Of a DNA stretch of 21,946 bases, positions 8,901 to 15,055 are shown in pieces. The stretch comes from an uncultured Eubacteriales bacterium (GTDB lineage Bacteria > Bacillota > Clostridia > Oscillospirales > Oscillospiraceae). Numbering within the stretch: the stretch's first letter is position 1; each line of letters begins with the position of its first letter. The stretch covers positions 1 to 21,946 of the forward strand of contig UQGU01000040.1 of assembly GCA_900540635.1 (NCBI GenBank), in the 5' to 3' direction. The notes below the pieces were generated by a model that was given only the letters and a program-made list of their open reading frames with translations, ran no database searches and had not been told where the DNA came from. Position numbers and translations under genes: made by a program.

Positions 8901-11097
8901 GGATTCCGTGGGTGCGTATAAGGCCGCAGATTTTGGCATCTGGGCGGAAGCTGGAAGCGGCGAGAAAACGAAGCTGACCCTCGGCAATGATGGTGTGGTC
9001 AAACTGACTGCCCCCGAAAAGGATATCACCATCACCGTCACCGGCGTGAAGACGGACAACCGGGAACCCAAGGCCTCCATCCAGGGCAGACAGCTTACGG
9101 AAAACAGCCTGGCCTATGTCAAGTGGGAGGGCTTCCAGAAGAATCCGGCGGACGACTTTGTGAACGGCGATTTTGTGATTTCGGCAGCGGATCGTGGCTC
9201 CGGCGTGGCCAGCATCTGGTACTGCCTGTCCCAGACACCCCTGACCCTGGCGGAAATGGACACCGCTTCCTGGGTGTCGGCTCCGCTGACCGGGACGAAT
9301 CAAGCCAAAGTGCCTATCACCGAGGACGGGGAGTACTACCTCTACGTCAAGGCGCTGGACAAGGCGAATAATGTGGGCTACGCCTGCACCGGCAAGTTGG
9401 TCAAGGAGAGCAATCCGCCCACCTTCTCCGGCGTGGAGAATGAGAAAACCTACTATGTGACCCAGCAGATGGAGATTCATGACGACGGTATGCCGGACTG
9501 GTATATGGCGAAAGGCTCAATCGGAGTGGTTCCGAATGGCGGAGATGAGAATCCGATCAAGCTGAAGCTGAAAAACGACGGCAGACCCTATACCATCACG
9601 GCGGGTGACCGGTGCGGCAACGAGGCCTCCATCACCGTGTACATGAAGCCCCTTACCGACCTGACCGATCGCCTGTACGGCATTCTGGAAGAATCAATTC
9701 AGAAATCCGACCGTGCCACCCTGGACGAGGTGGAAGCGACCCTCAAGGGCCTGGATGTGACCTACGCCACCGAGCCGGAGAAGAAGGAAATTAACGATGC
9801 GCTGGCTCGGATTGCGGAGCTGCGTCAGGTTCTGGATCAGGTGGCGGCGGTAGAGGCGCAGATCGATGCCCTGCCGGATTCCGTGGAGCCGTACCAGCAG
9901 ACCGTGGAGGATACCCAGATCAAGCCCGCCCGGCAAGCCTACAGCGACCTGACCGACCACCAGAAGACCCTGGTGGACAGCACGAAGCTTGACAAGCTGG
10001 TTCGGCTGGAAGCCCAGCTGAACGCCTGGACGATTACCGAGGGCGACGGCCAGACCTGGTACAAGGGCAGCTGGAACCCCTTGAGTTTCACCGTCAACGG
10101 CCAGACCCGGAAATTTTCCAAAGTCCTCTTGGACGGCAAAATGCACATCACGGCGACTCCCAGTTTCCTGGCAGTCAGCGGTTCGATAGACGAACCGTTT
10201 ACCCTGACGCTGAAGCCGGAGTTTTTGCAGGTCTGGATGGAGCCTGGCGAACACACACTCACGGTGATCTACGGGGAAAACAACAGCGGAACCGGCACAG
10301 TTACCTTCACCGTCGAGATACCTGCCAATTACCTGGATGTGACGAACAAACCGGAATTTGACGGCAAGACCACCGTGACCGTCGATGGGAAGGAATATCC
10401 CATTGAGGAAATGAACGGTACGCGTTATGTCAACCTGCCGGAAACCGGCGATCTGCTGACCATCTACTCCTTTAAGGACGGCACACCGACGGGCTCCTAC
10501 ACCAACTATCCTACGGGTATGCAGGTGTTCCGTATTACCCGTCAGGAAGGCGGCGCGAAGGCCGAGGAAATCACCGAGTTTGCGAATCTTCTGAACTACG
10601 CCGGCTGCTCCATCCGCCTTACCGGCACCAAGGGCATCCGCATGATCACCGGCATCGGCGAGAATGCGAGAACGGCCCTGACTGGTGCCCGGGGCCTGGG
10701 GGGCTACACCCTGGAAGAATACGGCACTGTGGTCATGCGGGGAGTCGGGACCCCCACCCTGGAAAACAGCAAAAGCCACAACTTCGCCTACAAAAAGGAC
10801 AAGGCTGACCCGATTTTCAGCAGAGCGAACGGGATGATCCAGTATACCAACGTCCTGGTGGGCTTCAGTCTGGAGGACTGCAAGGATACGCTGACCCTGC
10901 GGCCCTATATCAAGCTGAAGGATATGACCACCGGCGAAACCGTCACCCTCTACGGCGGCTGCGTCAGCCGGTCCATCGGCTATATCGCCAAGCAGAACGA
11001 GAATACCTACAAGCCCGGCACGGCAGGCTACAAGTACATCCATGAAATCATCGATGCCGTCTACGGCAAGACGGAGCAGGGAGGAGAAACCAAATGA
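2965..11097 (+). CDS. Giant secreted multidomain surface protein (predicted beta-helix modules, Cys-rich CxH..CxxCG motifs, Ig-like domains)
   Basis: A 2710-residue exported protein, probably an adhesin or envelope protein; its binding target is unknown. Order of parts: a signal peptide (residues 1-25, ending PAWA); an acidic Thr-Glu-Pro linker (about 45-90); a helical domain with QAMIDALPD (about 100-162); about six modules with the pattern 'LDLQGHTL / ITLELNGHTL / TLNLNGHNI' typical of beta-helix proteins (about 171-367 and 583-1675); Ig-like domains (about 370-556 and 1684-2050); a domain with AADRGSG and KALDKANNVGY (about 2062-2145); a second helical copy, VEAQIDALPDS (about 2289-2355); and a C-terminal domain containing KGIRMITGIG (about 2535-2706). 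Between modules sit about ten CPH...CxxCG motifs. There is no LPxTG or other obvious anchor. The SD AAGGAG is 8 nt before the ATG. The downstream lipoprotein gene overlaps by 4 bp. Confidence 0.9.
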   Translation: MKKRIISLILALALCVGMLPAPAWAEEPTDPTQAVEVVGAANPSEETDPTTEPTEEETEPTEEETEPTEAETEPTEGETEPTEAPKAAEVPAEETAAPGEDEAVAAVQAMIDALPDVEDMSESYLDALEAAYSAFDALSEAQQAQINGVEKLEALFGWVNSQVSTLAAEETISGEKTWNNRTFTTPVKLTGDTTLTLTGTNRIECEKPLDLNGHKLTIQGTGSLELVGSNNDGNYYNSGTIYDSTWTGTGYTGGGMVIESGTVIARADVYNAVAVRYLYMDGGKLEAYGARAGIVTTDLQIKDGSLYATGNSKCGINMYSAPRAVSVNGLNILVSNEPNAQEADMEDGTTEQIENSEPKKTVAIGKFSTSPSISVQPQQGSLYEATAKTATFALSGRNVDLSALNLAWDGPHTGLEASADGKTLTVTTEKTVQAGTYRLKVSAGEASKTVVVTVSGPPIRILTQPVDTISTDPEAGAVTVSACPTKGHTGSIDFQWKREDGTPIAGYTEDTVRLYGMDDEGMLTQDESKPWLKFIRIYCTLSYDGYSLDTDTVTLGLSSCPHPAVDHEGNCLQCGQKKGGNKDALLVKEDGLYHLIANAEPGEADVGLFMYSGGNFYLTGDVPNKTVDVSCTDVGGKDVTLDLQGHTLNTLDMGNFPYGTFTVKNGTLGVIDTVASGKLILENIHYKDPFISAQFDLTVQGENTHFEWPVVFHGTTHLRGGHFEQGLDSNCADRALELLEEGFAFRNDRGIVDASNPENLMGKIQVVAHTCKYVSGKCACGRSCDHQGTTDENGYCTNCGTFVYPFAIGEKLYTDLEAALTAAQEGDTVTLRGDYDMQGAAVEIKKSITLELNGHTLSGWPYAPILTILAPDVTIQNGTVKNTDTSKSSPAVQVGTLHTTGAKLTVKNAIFEGSESHGTPRNYGLSIFAGNTAQAENGTFTGGISVSGSLTLNGGKADHIYVGTGVTYASLLAKGYAYQAKGQLVKPENMADGIAVEVVKCGHPDGLTDTEACAYCGLTCNHPGIDSTTGNCTVCGLFQATASVAAGGTTTYFANFSEALEAAKAASGSTLTLFQDVALTGEKNLYIDSGTFTIDWQGHTLSGEMGNDLLLITSTANVTLTDSVGTGGVHNTDGAAIGVYVRSQGSLTIRGGVYSPQLWKGERAYGSIQISGGEFQNPTDGGRYGALYCDTGALADLLAPGCTFAYEDDDSLFDVYGARMPVAYRTVYVVAHTHESFDEDGVCACGYTCPHEHWTDGMCDLCGKICPHDHYENGKCAVCGYPCPHESVTEHDGVYTCDICGLTMTVMVETADGISYTTDLAAALNNAEDGTTVKLLGDLVLTKSANIEGGKNVTLNLNGHNITRATWQIIQVKGNTDDGTKAKLVITGSGEIRFNVKAIDGGQLDMSGWTGTVTCVDLENACDLVGPIGNGHLGELNISNWRSDNKGTILLQGGTIGKLWLNSFESFQMTLGSLLKPGCAAKSGSEYLPYDYAIQKGGSVDDLTIEPCPHTGLDSSGRCTYCDATGFVATVTKDGVTAGYTDFLSALDEICEGKRGTLKLLKDVPVEEGHPFGRISGILDLNGKNLACDLTCIQGSSLQIVNRGSDMSRMERLEVWNGAKVTIADTAASIHFNEVWVEIGSVADLLPEGGAYFSFDRNTWISAAEAAANRSLEKVAVKKPPVQSVTLTANKTTVPYGESQTVTLTASATLSEGETASYAWAEVMSDGTVQTFTEEDGTSFTLPAGVNAGEHTYRVSVTVGDYTLSEVIQITVTKAPGTLVNKDYPTQFTYGDTVPTPKAENFTSNHPDGTFSYYWLTGDGSIRLETGANPTRAGTYMLVATWTGGTNYTTASLSLAVTIQKAAQTANITVVNETISGKGDGGVKLLPSAEGYEIREKGETTFEPIPASQGQTFVTLAPGVYEIRLAETKNYLPSATQEVTVQPGRKLEVTLPENQKGYTLTASKTQLDWHEDVKLTFQLDSVGAYKAADFGIWAEAGSGEKTKLTLGNDGVVKLTAPEKDITITVTGVKTDNREPKASIQGRQLTENSLAYVKWEGFQKNPADDFVNGDFVISAADRGSGVASIWYCLSQTPLTLAEMDTASWVSAPLTGTNQAKVPITEDGEYYLYVKALDKANNVGYACTGKLVKESNPPTFSGVENEKTYYVTQQMEIHDDGMPDWYMAKGSIGVVPNGGDENPIKLKLKNDGRPYTITAGDRCGNEASITVYMKPLTDLTDRLYGILEESIQKSDRATLDEVEATLKGLDVTYATEPEKKEINDALARIAELRQVLDQVAAVEAQIDALPDSVEPYQQTVEDTQIKPARQAYSDLTDHQKTLVDSTKLDKLVRLEAQLNAWTITEGDGQTWYKGSWNPLSFTVNGQTRKFSKVLLDGKMHITATPSFLAVSGSIDEPFTLTLKPEFLQVWMEPGEHTLTVIYGENNSGTGTVTFTVEIPANYLDVTNKPEFDGKTTVTVDGKEYPIEEMNGTRYVNLPETGDLLTIYSFKDGTPTGSYTNYPTGMQVFRITRQEGGAKAEEITEFANLLNYAGCSIRLTGTKGIRMITGIGENARTALTGARGLGGYTLEEYGTVVMRGVGTPTLENSKSHNFAYKKDKADPIFSRANGMIQYTNVLVGFSLEDCKDTLTLRPYIKLKDMTTGETVTLYGGCVSRSIGYIAKQNENTYKPGTAGYKYIHEIIDAVYGKTEQGGETK
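3118..3216 (+). repeat. 21-bp tandem repeat encoding a TEP-rich linker
   Basis: Four full copies of a 21-bp unit (GAGCCTACGGAAGAGGAAAC plus G, with small variations) start at 3118, 3139, 3160 and 3181, with a partial fifth copy from 3202. Each encodes the seven residues EPTE(E/A/G)ET. The unit length keeps the frame, so copy-number changes would lengthen or shorten the linker after the signal peptide without breaking the gene. Confidence 0.9.
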
Positions 11098-12203
11098 AAA
11101 AATATATGGCCTTGCTTCTGGCCCTGTGCCTGCTGACGGCAGGCTGCGGGAAAGGGCAGGAGGCCCCCACAACGGAGCCTCCCGCCTCCACGGCCCCCAC
11201 CACGCAGGAGACAGCGCCGGAGACCACCGCCCCGGAAACCACCGCCCCCAAAACCAGGGAAGTCCAGGTCATGGGGGACCGCATCCCGGTGATCCGTCTG
11301 CTGCTGGAGGGGGGGCAGACCCTGGAAGTCACGGGCTATGAAGAAACCTTCGCCAAGGTCACGGCGGGAAAGGAACAGGGCCTTGTAGGGACGGGCTTTC
11401 TCCGCTTCCCGGATGAACCCTTTGAGCGCCGCACCGCCTATGCCCTGTGGAACGCGGGGCTCTACCCGGACTTCTCCTGCCTGGGAGAACCCCTGGAAAA
11501 GCTGGTCACCAATACCAAATTGGAGGTACTGGAGGAACTGGAAAGCTGCCTGTATGTGCAGGCAGGGGAACAGACCGGCTTCGTACCCCTGGCCCAGCAG
11601 AGCCGCTACCCCTATCAGGCCCCAGCAGACAACGGCTCCGGCAACTCCGGCGGCTCCGGCGGCTCCGGCCCCCAGGACGGCGGCGACATCACCCTGATGC
11701 ACCCCGGCACCCTCCGGCTCTTGGCTGACAAGGTGAAAACCGGCGAAGCCAAGGTGAAGGTCTCCGGCGTGCCCCTGGTGCTCCGGTTCTGTGACTACGG
11801 GGACAGGGTTTCCGTCCTGGAATCCGGCACCGCCCCGGAGCTTCCGGGCTACACCGCCATCCTGGAATCTGACGGCACCACCGCCTATATTCCCACAGCC
11901 TGGCTGGCCGATGCCCAGACCTTCACCCCCTGGGAGGGGTATGCGGGCAGTAACTGCAAGCTCTACGAACACTATCTGCTCCTTGGCAAGGAGGTTAAGA
12001 CTTTGTATACCAACAAGCCCCTGACGGTACTCTGGGATTCAGGGCTCACCGCCCTGGTCCAGGCAGATGGGGAGCGGTTCTACGCCGCCTCCGCCACCCT
12101 GCGCCAGACTCCGCTGGTGGTAACCCCCGCCCCGGAAAGCGGCGGCAGCAGCGGCGGCTCCTCCGGCGGCAGCAGCGACCTGTGGACACCACCGGCGCTG
12201 TAA
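11094..12203 (+). CDS. Lipoprotein with repeated SH3-like segments, coupled to the giant surface protein
   Basis: The 369-residue product starts MKKYMALLLALCLLTAGCG. LTAGC is a lipobox with Cys18 as the lipid-modified residue, so the protein should be anchored on the outer face of the membrane. A Thr/Pro-rich stretch (ETTAPETTAP) follows. Then come two similar halves of short beta-rich segments that resemble SH3-like domains (for example VTAGKEQGLVGTGFLRF and ILESDGTTAYIPTAWL), split by a Gly/Ser linker (GSGNSGGSGGSGP). The C-terminus is also Gly/Ser-rich. The start codon overlaps the stop of the giant gene (ATGA) and is preceded by GGGAGGAG, which indicates translational coupling. A reasonable inference is that it helps retain or assemble the giant protein, which has no anchor of its own. 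The SH3-like call rests on pattern only. Confidence 0.85.
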   Translation: MKKYMALLLALCLLTAGCGKGQEAPTTEPPASTAPTTQETAPETTAPETTAPKTREVQVMGDRIPVIRLLLEGGQTLEVTGYEETFAKVTAGKEQGLVGTGFLRFPDEPFERRTAYALWNAGLYPDFSCLGEPLEKLVTNTKLEVLEELESCLYVQAGEQTGFVPLAQQSRYPYQAPADNGSGNSGGSGGSGPQDGGDITLMHPGTLRLLADKVKTGEAKVKVSGVPLVLRFCDYGDRVSVLESGTAPELPGYTAILESDGTTAYIPTAWLADAQTFTPWEGYAGSNCKLYEHYLLLGKEVKTLYTNKPLTVLWDSGLTALVQADGERFYAASATLRQTPLVVTPAPESGGSSGGSSGGSSDLWTPPAL

Positions 12204-12270
12204 CAGCCAATAGCCCCACAGAGATTGCCTCACTAAGGTCTCAAATGGGTCAAAATAGCCTAAAAGAAGC

Positions 12271-12450
12271 TGTCATTGCGAGCCAGTGACCGACGTCATT
12301 GGCGTGGCAATCTCCCGGATAGAAGTAAATCCCCTCGATTTTCGGACGTAATTGTTCGAAAATCGGGGGGATTGCCACACCAGTCTGCGGACTGGTTCGC
12401 AATGACAGACATTTCTTCTGTTTGGGCACTTTGTCTTTTTGAGACAGCCC
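12271..12450. repeat. Long imperfect palindromic element with shared tail (MITE-like dispersed repeat)
   Basis: Outer arms TGTCATTGCGAGCCAGT (12271-12287) and ACTGGTTCGCAATGACA (12391-12407) are inverted repeats with one mismatch. Second arms GGCGTGGCAATCTCCC (12301-12316) and GGGGGATTGCCACACC (12366-12381) also pair. In the centre, AATCCCCTCGATTTTCG (12328-12344) pairs with CGAAAATCGGGGGGATT (12357-12373) over 17 bp with one G-T pair. The tail to 12450 repeats at 239-291. The arm sequence 'CATTGCGA...GGCAAT' resembles a widespread family of bacterial dispersed palindromes. The tail ends in TTTTTGAGACAGCCCC, which recalls the terminal repeat of some IS elements (from memory). No transposase is present. 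The hairpin may also end transcription from the lipoprotein operon, for which no other terminator is visible. Confidence 0.85.
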
Positions 12451-12707
12451 CCTTTGCTTTTTCACAGGCTGCTTTTCGTGAGACGACCCCATTCGCATCT
12501 TGTAAAATTACGGATACCGTCTGCTGTATCCGGTTATCATTGTGTTTCCAAATACATATAGTCGGAAATTTTTGCTTTCTGCTTTTGTTTTAACTGCTTG
12601 TATGGCTTTATTGGCTTTTGTTCCATAAATTAATCATCCCACAAATGCGATTGCAGGGAAAGAATGTCCGGTTGTCGGAATTTTGAAATGGTCCGTGCTG
12701 CAAAATC
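12451..12707. other. AT-rich intergenic spacer without a recognisable gene
   Basis: This stretch is much more AT-rich than the flanking genes. I see no open frame with a ribosome binding site and no tRNA-like fold. The only local structure noted is a small dyad GGATAC...GTATCC near 12512-12531. It separates the palindromic element from the promoter of the methyltransferase operon. Confidence 0.6.
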
Positions 12708-12736
12708 TTGACAGGAGCAGTGATGTTTGCTATTAT
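12708..12736 (+). promoter_or_regulatory. Near-consensus sigma-A promoter (P1) upstream of the methyltransferase operon
   Basis: A perfect -35 TTGACA (12708-12713) is followed after exactly 17 bp by TATTAT (12731-12736), itself preceded by TGC as an extended -10. Transcription should begin near 12743. The next plus-strand gene starts at 12852. A perfect hairpin begins about 5 nt after the predicted start, so output may depend on read-through. Confidence 0.75.
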
Positions 12737-12747
12737 AAGGACAAAGG

Positions 12748-12771
12748 AAAAGCCGCAGAAATGCGGCTTTT
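12748..12771 (+). terminator. Perfect 10-bp hairpin with GAAA loop just after P1 (attenuator or 5' stabiliser)
   Basis: AAAAGCCGCA (12748-12757), loop GAAA (12758-12761) and TGCGGCTTTT (12762-12771) form a perfect stem-loop. The right arm ends in TTTT followed by C, so the U-tract is short. Placed a few nucleotides from the predicted P1 start, it could be an intrinsic terminator/attenuator, a 5' hairpin that protects the mRNA, or a barrier to upstream transcription. The sequence alone does not decide between these. Confidence 0.6.
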
Positions 12772-12784
12772 CAAAAACAACGCA

Positions 12785-12834
12785 GTTAGCATTCTCTAAC
12801 AAGTCTCTATATATGATAGTTAGCTTATGCTAAT
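12785..12834 (+). promoter_or_regulatory. Two tandem dyads GTTAG-N6-CTAAY flanking a possible second -10 element (P2)
   Basis: GTTAGCATTCTCTAAC (12785-12800) and GTTAGCTTATGCTAAT (12819-12834) are two 16-bp dyads with the same half-sites and the same 6-base spacing, 34 bp apart. Between them lies TATATATGAT, with TATGAT at 12812-12817 as a candidate -10 for a second promoter. The first dyad would cover the -35 region and the second the start point, the classic arrangement of repressor operators. TTAG/CTAA half-sites are reminiscent of DtxR/MntR-type metalloregulator boxes. That would fit the ZIP metal transporter at the end of the operon, but the regulator assignment is inference. Confidence 0.6.
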
Positions 12835-12851
12835 CAAAAAGAGGAATAGTG

Positions 12852-13466
12852 ATGAAAAGTCCAAAAACCTTTTGGGATAGAAACGCAGGACGGTACGACC
12901 GTTTCATGCGCAAGGATGCAGCGGCTTACGAGCGGCTGTACGAGCTGCTGCGCCCCGTGGTGCGGCAAAAAACCGTGCTGGAGCTGGCCACCGGCACAGG
13001 GCTGATTGCCAAACATATCGTCCGCTCTGCTGACCATATTGAAGCTACCGACGCTTCCAAAGAGATGATCGAGCAGGCGAAACAGGGCGTAAAATCTACG
13101 AAACTCTATTTTTCGGTGCAGGATATGTTCCATCTGCCCTATGCCGACCAGTCTTTCGATGTGGTGATCGTGGTCAATGCGCTGCACATTGTACCGGAAC
13201 CGGAGAAAGCCCTCTCCGAAATTCGCCGGGTGCTGAAAGACGACGGCGTGTTGGTCGCGCCCACCTTTACCCACGCAGATAACGCTTTCTTCGGAAAGGT
13301 TAAAGCATTTTTTATGAAGCTGGCAGGCTTTCCGCTGCACAGCAAGTGGACAAGCCACGAATACCTGGTATTTCTCCGGGAAAACGGCTGGACGGTGCAG
13401 AAAAGCACCGTGCTGAAAGCCTCGTTCCCGCTGGCTTACGCAGAGTGCGTGAAATCGGAGGGGTGA
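12852..13466 (+). CDS. Class I SAM-dependent methyltransferase (Methyltransf_11 type), first gene of operon
   Basis: A 204-residue cytoplasmic enzyme predicted to transfer a methyl group from S-adenosylmethionine to an unknown small molecule. Motif I is VLELATGTG at residues 42-50. The acidic residue that binds the SAM ribose is D67 in IEATDAS. The later motifs LPYADQSFDVVIVVNALHIV and IRRVLKDDGVLVAP are typical of methyltransferase-11/UbiE-like proteins. The length is normal for a stand-alone domain. ATG at 12852 is preferred because AGAGGA (12840-12845) sits 6 nt upstream; an in-frame GTG lies one codon earlier at 12849. The stop is 3 nt before the next start, so it is co-transcribed with the hydrolase that follows. 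The substrate cannot be read from the sequence. Confidence 0.88.
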   Translation: MKSPKTFWDRNAGRYDRFMRKDAAAYERLYELLRPVVRQKTVLELATGTGLIAKHIVRSADHIEATDASKEMIEQAKQGVKSTKLYFSVQDMFHLPYADQSFDVVIVVNALHIVPEPEKALSEIRRVLKDDGVLVAPTFTHADNAFFGKVKAFFMKLAGFPLHSKWTSHEYLVFLRENGWTVQKSTVLKASFPLAYAECVKSEG

Positions 13467-13469
13467 GCC

Positions 13470-14264
13470 ATGCAGATATTGGAACACGGGCAGGCGCAGG
13501 AGCGGACGCTGCTGTTTTTCCCCTGCACGGCAGAGCCTGTATGGGCTTTTGCCGACACGATCACGCTGCTTTCTCAGAGATGGCATGTTTTTCAGGTGGT
13601 GTATGACGGCCATCAGCCGGAGTATCCCGGGGATTTCACCTCAGTCGAGCAGACCGTGGACGAGGTGATCTCCTATTTGAAGAGCCACGGCGTTTCCCGT
13701 CTGGGTGGGGCCTATGGCTGCTCCATGGGCGGCGCCTGCCTGACCCGTATGCTGGCATTGGGGGAAATGCCCATCGACCGGGCCATCATCGACGGCGGGA
13801 TCACGCCCTATCAGCTGCTCTACCCGGTGCGAAAGCTGCTGCTTTGGCGGGATATTGTGTCCTTTAAAATGGCGGCGAACAGCCGAAAAATTCTGGAAGC
13901 GGCCTTTCCGCCGGAACGGTTCACCCCCGCAGGGCACGACCCCAAAAAGGAGTACGACGCCATGGAAGCCTATCTCAAAACCTTTTCCGATCGGACGATC
14001 CGCAATGTATTCTGGTCTGCCAACAACTATGCGCTTCCGAAGCCCCCTGCGAAAATCGCTACGAAGATCACCTACTGGTACGGCGATGACGAAAAGAAGG
14101 ATCGCAGGCGGGATATCCGGTTCATCAAGCGCTATTTTCCTAAGGCGCGCATCCATGGCATCCCCAAGATGGCCCATGCGGAGCTGGTGATGGTGCACCC
14201 GGAAAAATTCTGCCGGTATGCGGAAAAATTTCTGACTATGCAATCGGAGGAAAGCATAACATGA
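13470..14264 (+). CDS. Alpha/beta-fold hydrolase
   Basis: A 264-residue alpha/beta hydrolase, probably a serine esterase, lipase or thioesterase-like enzyme. The nucleophile elbow is GCSMGG with Ser85. Asp206/Asp207 in WYGDDE and His236 in KMAHAEL complete a plausible triad. An early strand with LLFFPCTAEPVWAF would supply the oxyanion region. There is no signal peptide, so it should act in the cytoplasm. The ATG follows GGAGG with good spacing, and the stop overlaps the next gene's start (ATGA). It sits between two methyltransferase genes, so hydrolysis of an ester or thioester of the same metabolite is a fair inference. The substrate is unknown. Confidence 0.85.
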   Translation: MQILEHGQAQERTLLFFPCTAEPVWAFADTITLLSQRWHVFQVVYDGHQPEYPGDFTSVEQTVDEVISYLKSHGVSRLGGAYGCSMGGACLTRMLALGEMPIDRAIIDGGITPYQLLYPVRKLLLWRDIVSFKMAANSRKILEAAFPPERFTPAGHDPKKEYDAMEAYLKTFSDRTIRNVFWSANNYALPKPPAKIATKITYWYGDDEKKDRRRDIRFIKRYFPKARIHGIPKMAHAELVMVHPEKFCRYAEKFLTMQSEESIT

Positions 14265-15049
14265 GAGAAAAAATCAAGCTCTCCGGCGTGCCGGAAACCA
14301 TGCTGCAAACCCTTTACGCAAGGGCGAAAGAGAGCAGCGGCAGAGGTGCGATCCACGATGCAAAGGCGGAGGAAATCATCGAGAAGCTGGACTACGATTT
14401 TTCCCTTGCCGACAAAGATACGGCCATGCACAGCGGCGTTATCGCCCGCACCATCGTGCTCGACCGGATGACGAAGGAATGGCTTGCATCGCACCCCGGC
14501 GCGGTGGTGGTCAACATCGCCTGCGGGCTGGATACCCGGTGCTACCGGATGTCGGGTTACGCACATTGGTATAACCTCGACCTGCCGGAAACGATGGCGG
14601 TGCGGGAAAAGCTTCTGCCGGAAAGCGGCACGATTTCGCAGATTGCCATGTCCGCCATGGAAGATTGGGGCAGCGAAATCAAGGAACAGAATGTGCCGGT
14701 GCTGATCGTCATTGAGGGACTGACCATGTATCTGAACGCAAAAGATGTGCAGCAAATTTTTGCAGTGATTTCCAGCCGCTTTTCCAAAGCCACCGTATTT
14801 GTGGAAACCATGAATCCTGCGATGGTGCGGCACTTCAAGGAGAAATCCATTGACGCAAGCAACGCAAAATTCAACTGGGGAATCAAGAATGGGAAAGCAC
14901 TTGCCGAACTGCTGCCGGATTTTCGGTTTGTGGAGGAACACAGCTTAACCGAGGGCATGGCGGCATTTGCGCCAGTTTACAAGCTGCTGGACAGGCTGCC
15001 CGCCGTGCGGAATATTTCCAATAAAATCATCGTTCTGGAAAAGGAGTGA
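14261..15049 (+). CDS. LCM/Ppm1/TcmP-family SAM-dependent methyltransferase (copy 1)
   Basis: The 262-residue product belongs to the leucine carboxyl methyltransferase / TcmP family, whose members methylate carboxyl or hydroxyl groups, including in polyketide tailoring. The visible family signature is an N-terminal SGVPETMLQTLYARAKES (substrate cap), VVVNIACGLDTRCYR at residues 82-96 (motif I with the family's GLDTR), the acidic YNLDLPETM with Asp107, and LIVIEGLTMYL. Its start overlaps the preceding stop by 4 bp, and the SD is AATCGGAGGAAAG. It is a paralogue of the gene at 16578-17420 in the same operon. Its real acceptor is unknown. Confidence 0.87.
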   Translation: MREKIKLSGVPETMLQTLYARAKESSGRGAIHDAKAEEIIEKLDYDFSLADKDTAMHSGVIARTIVLDRMTKEWLASHPGAVVVNIACGLDTRCYRMSGYAHWYNLDLPETMAVREKLLPESGTISQIAMSAMEDWGSEIKEQNVPVLIVIEGLTMYLNAKDVQQIFAVISSRFSKATVFVETMNPAMVRHFKEKSIDASNAKFNWGIKNGKALAELLPDFRFVEEHSLTEGMAAFAPVYKLLDRLPAVRNISNKIIVLEKE

Positions 15050-15055
15050 CGAAGG

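Noticed and set aside
12276..12593. Possible 105-codon plus-strand gene in the spacer
   Set aside because: Its first part is translation of the palindromic repeat and the rest is AT-rich spacer without a ribosome binding site.
12608..12802. Possible 64-codon minus-strand gene before the methyltransferase operon
   Set aside because: It overlaps the strong promoter and hairpin on the other strand and shows no ribosome binding site or recognisable protein features.
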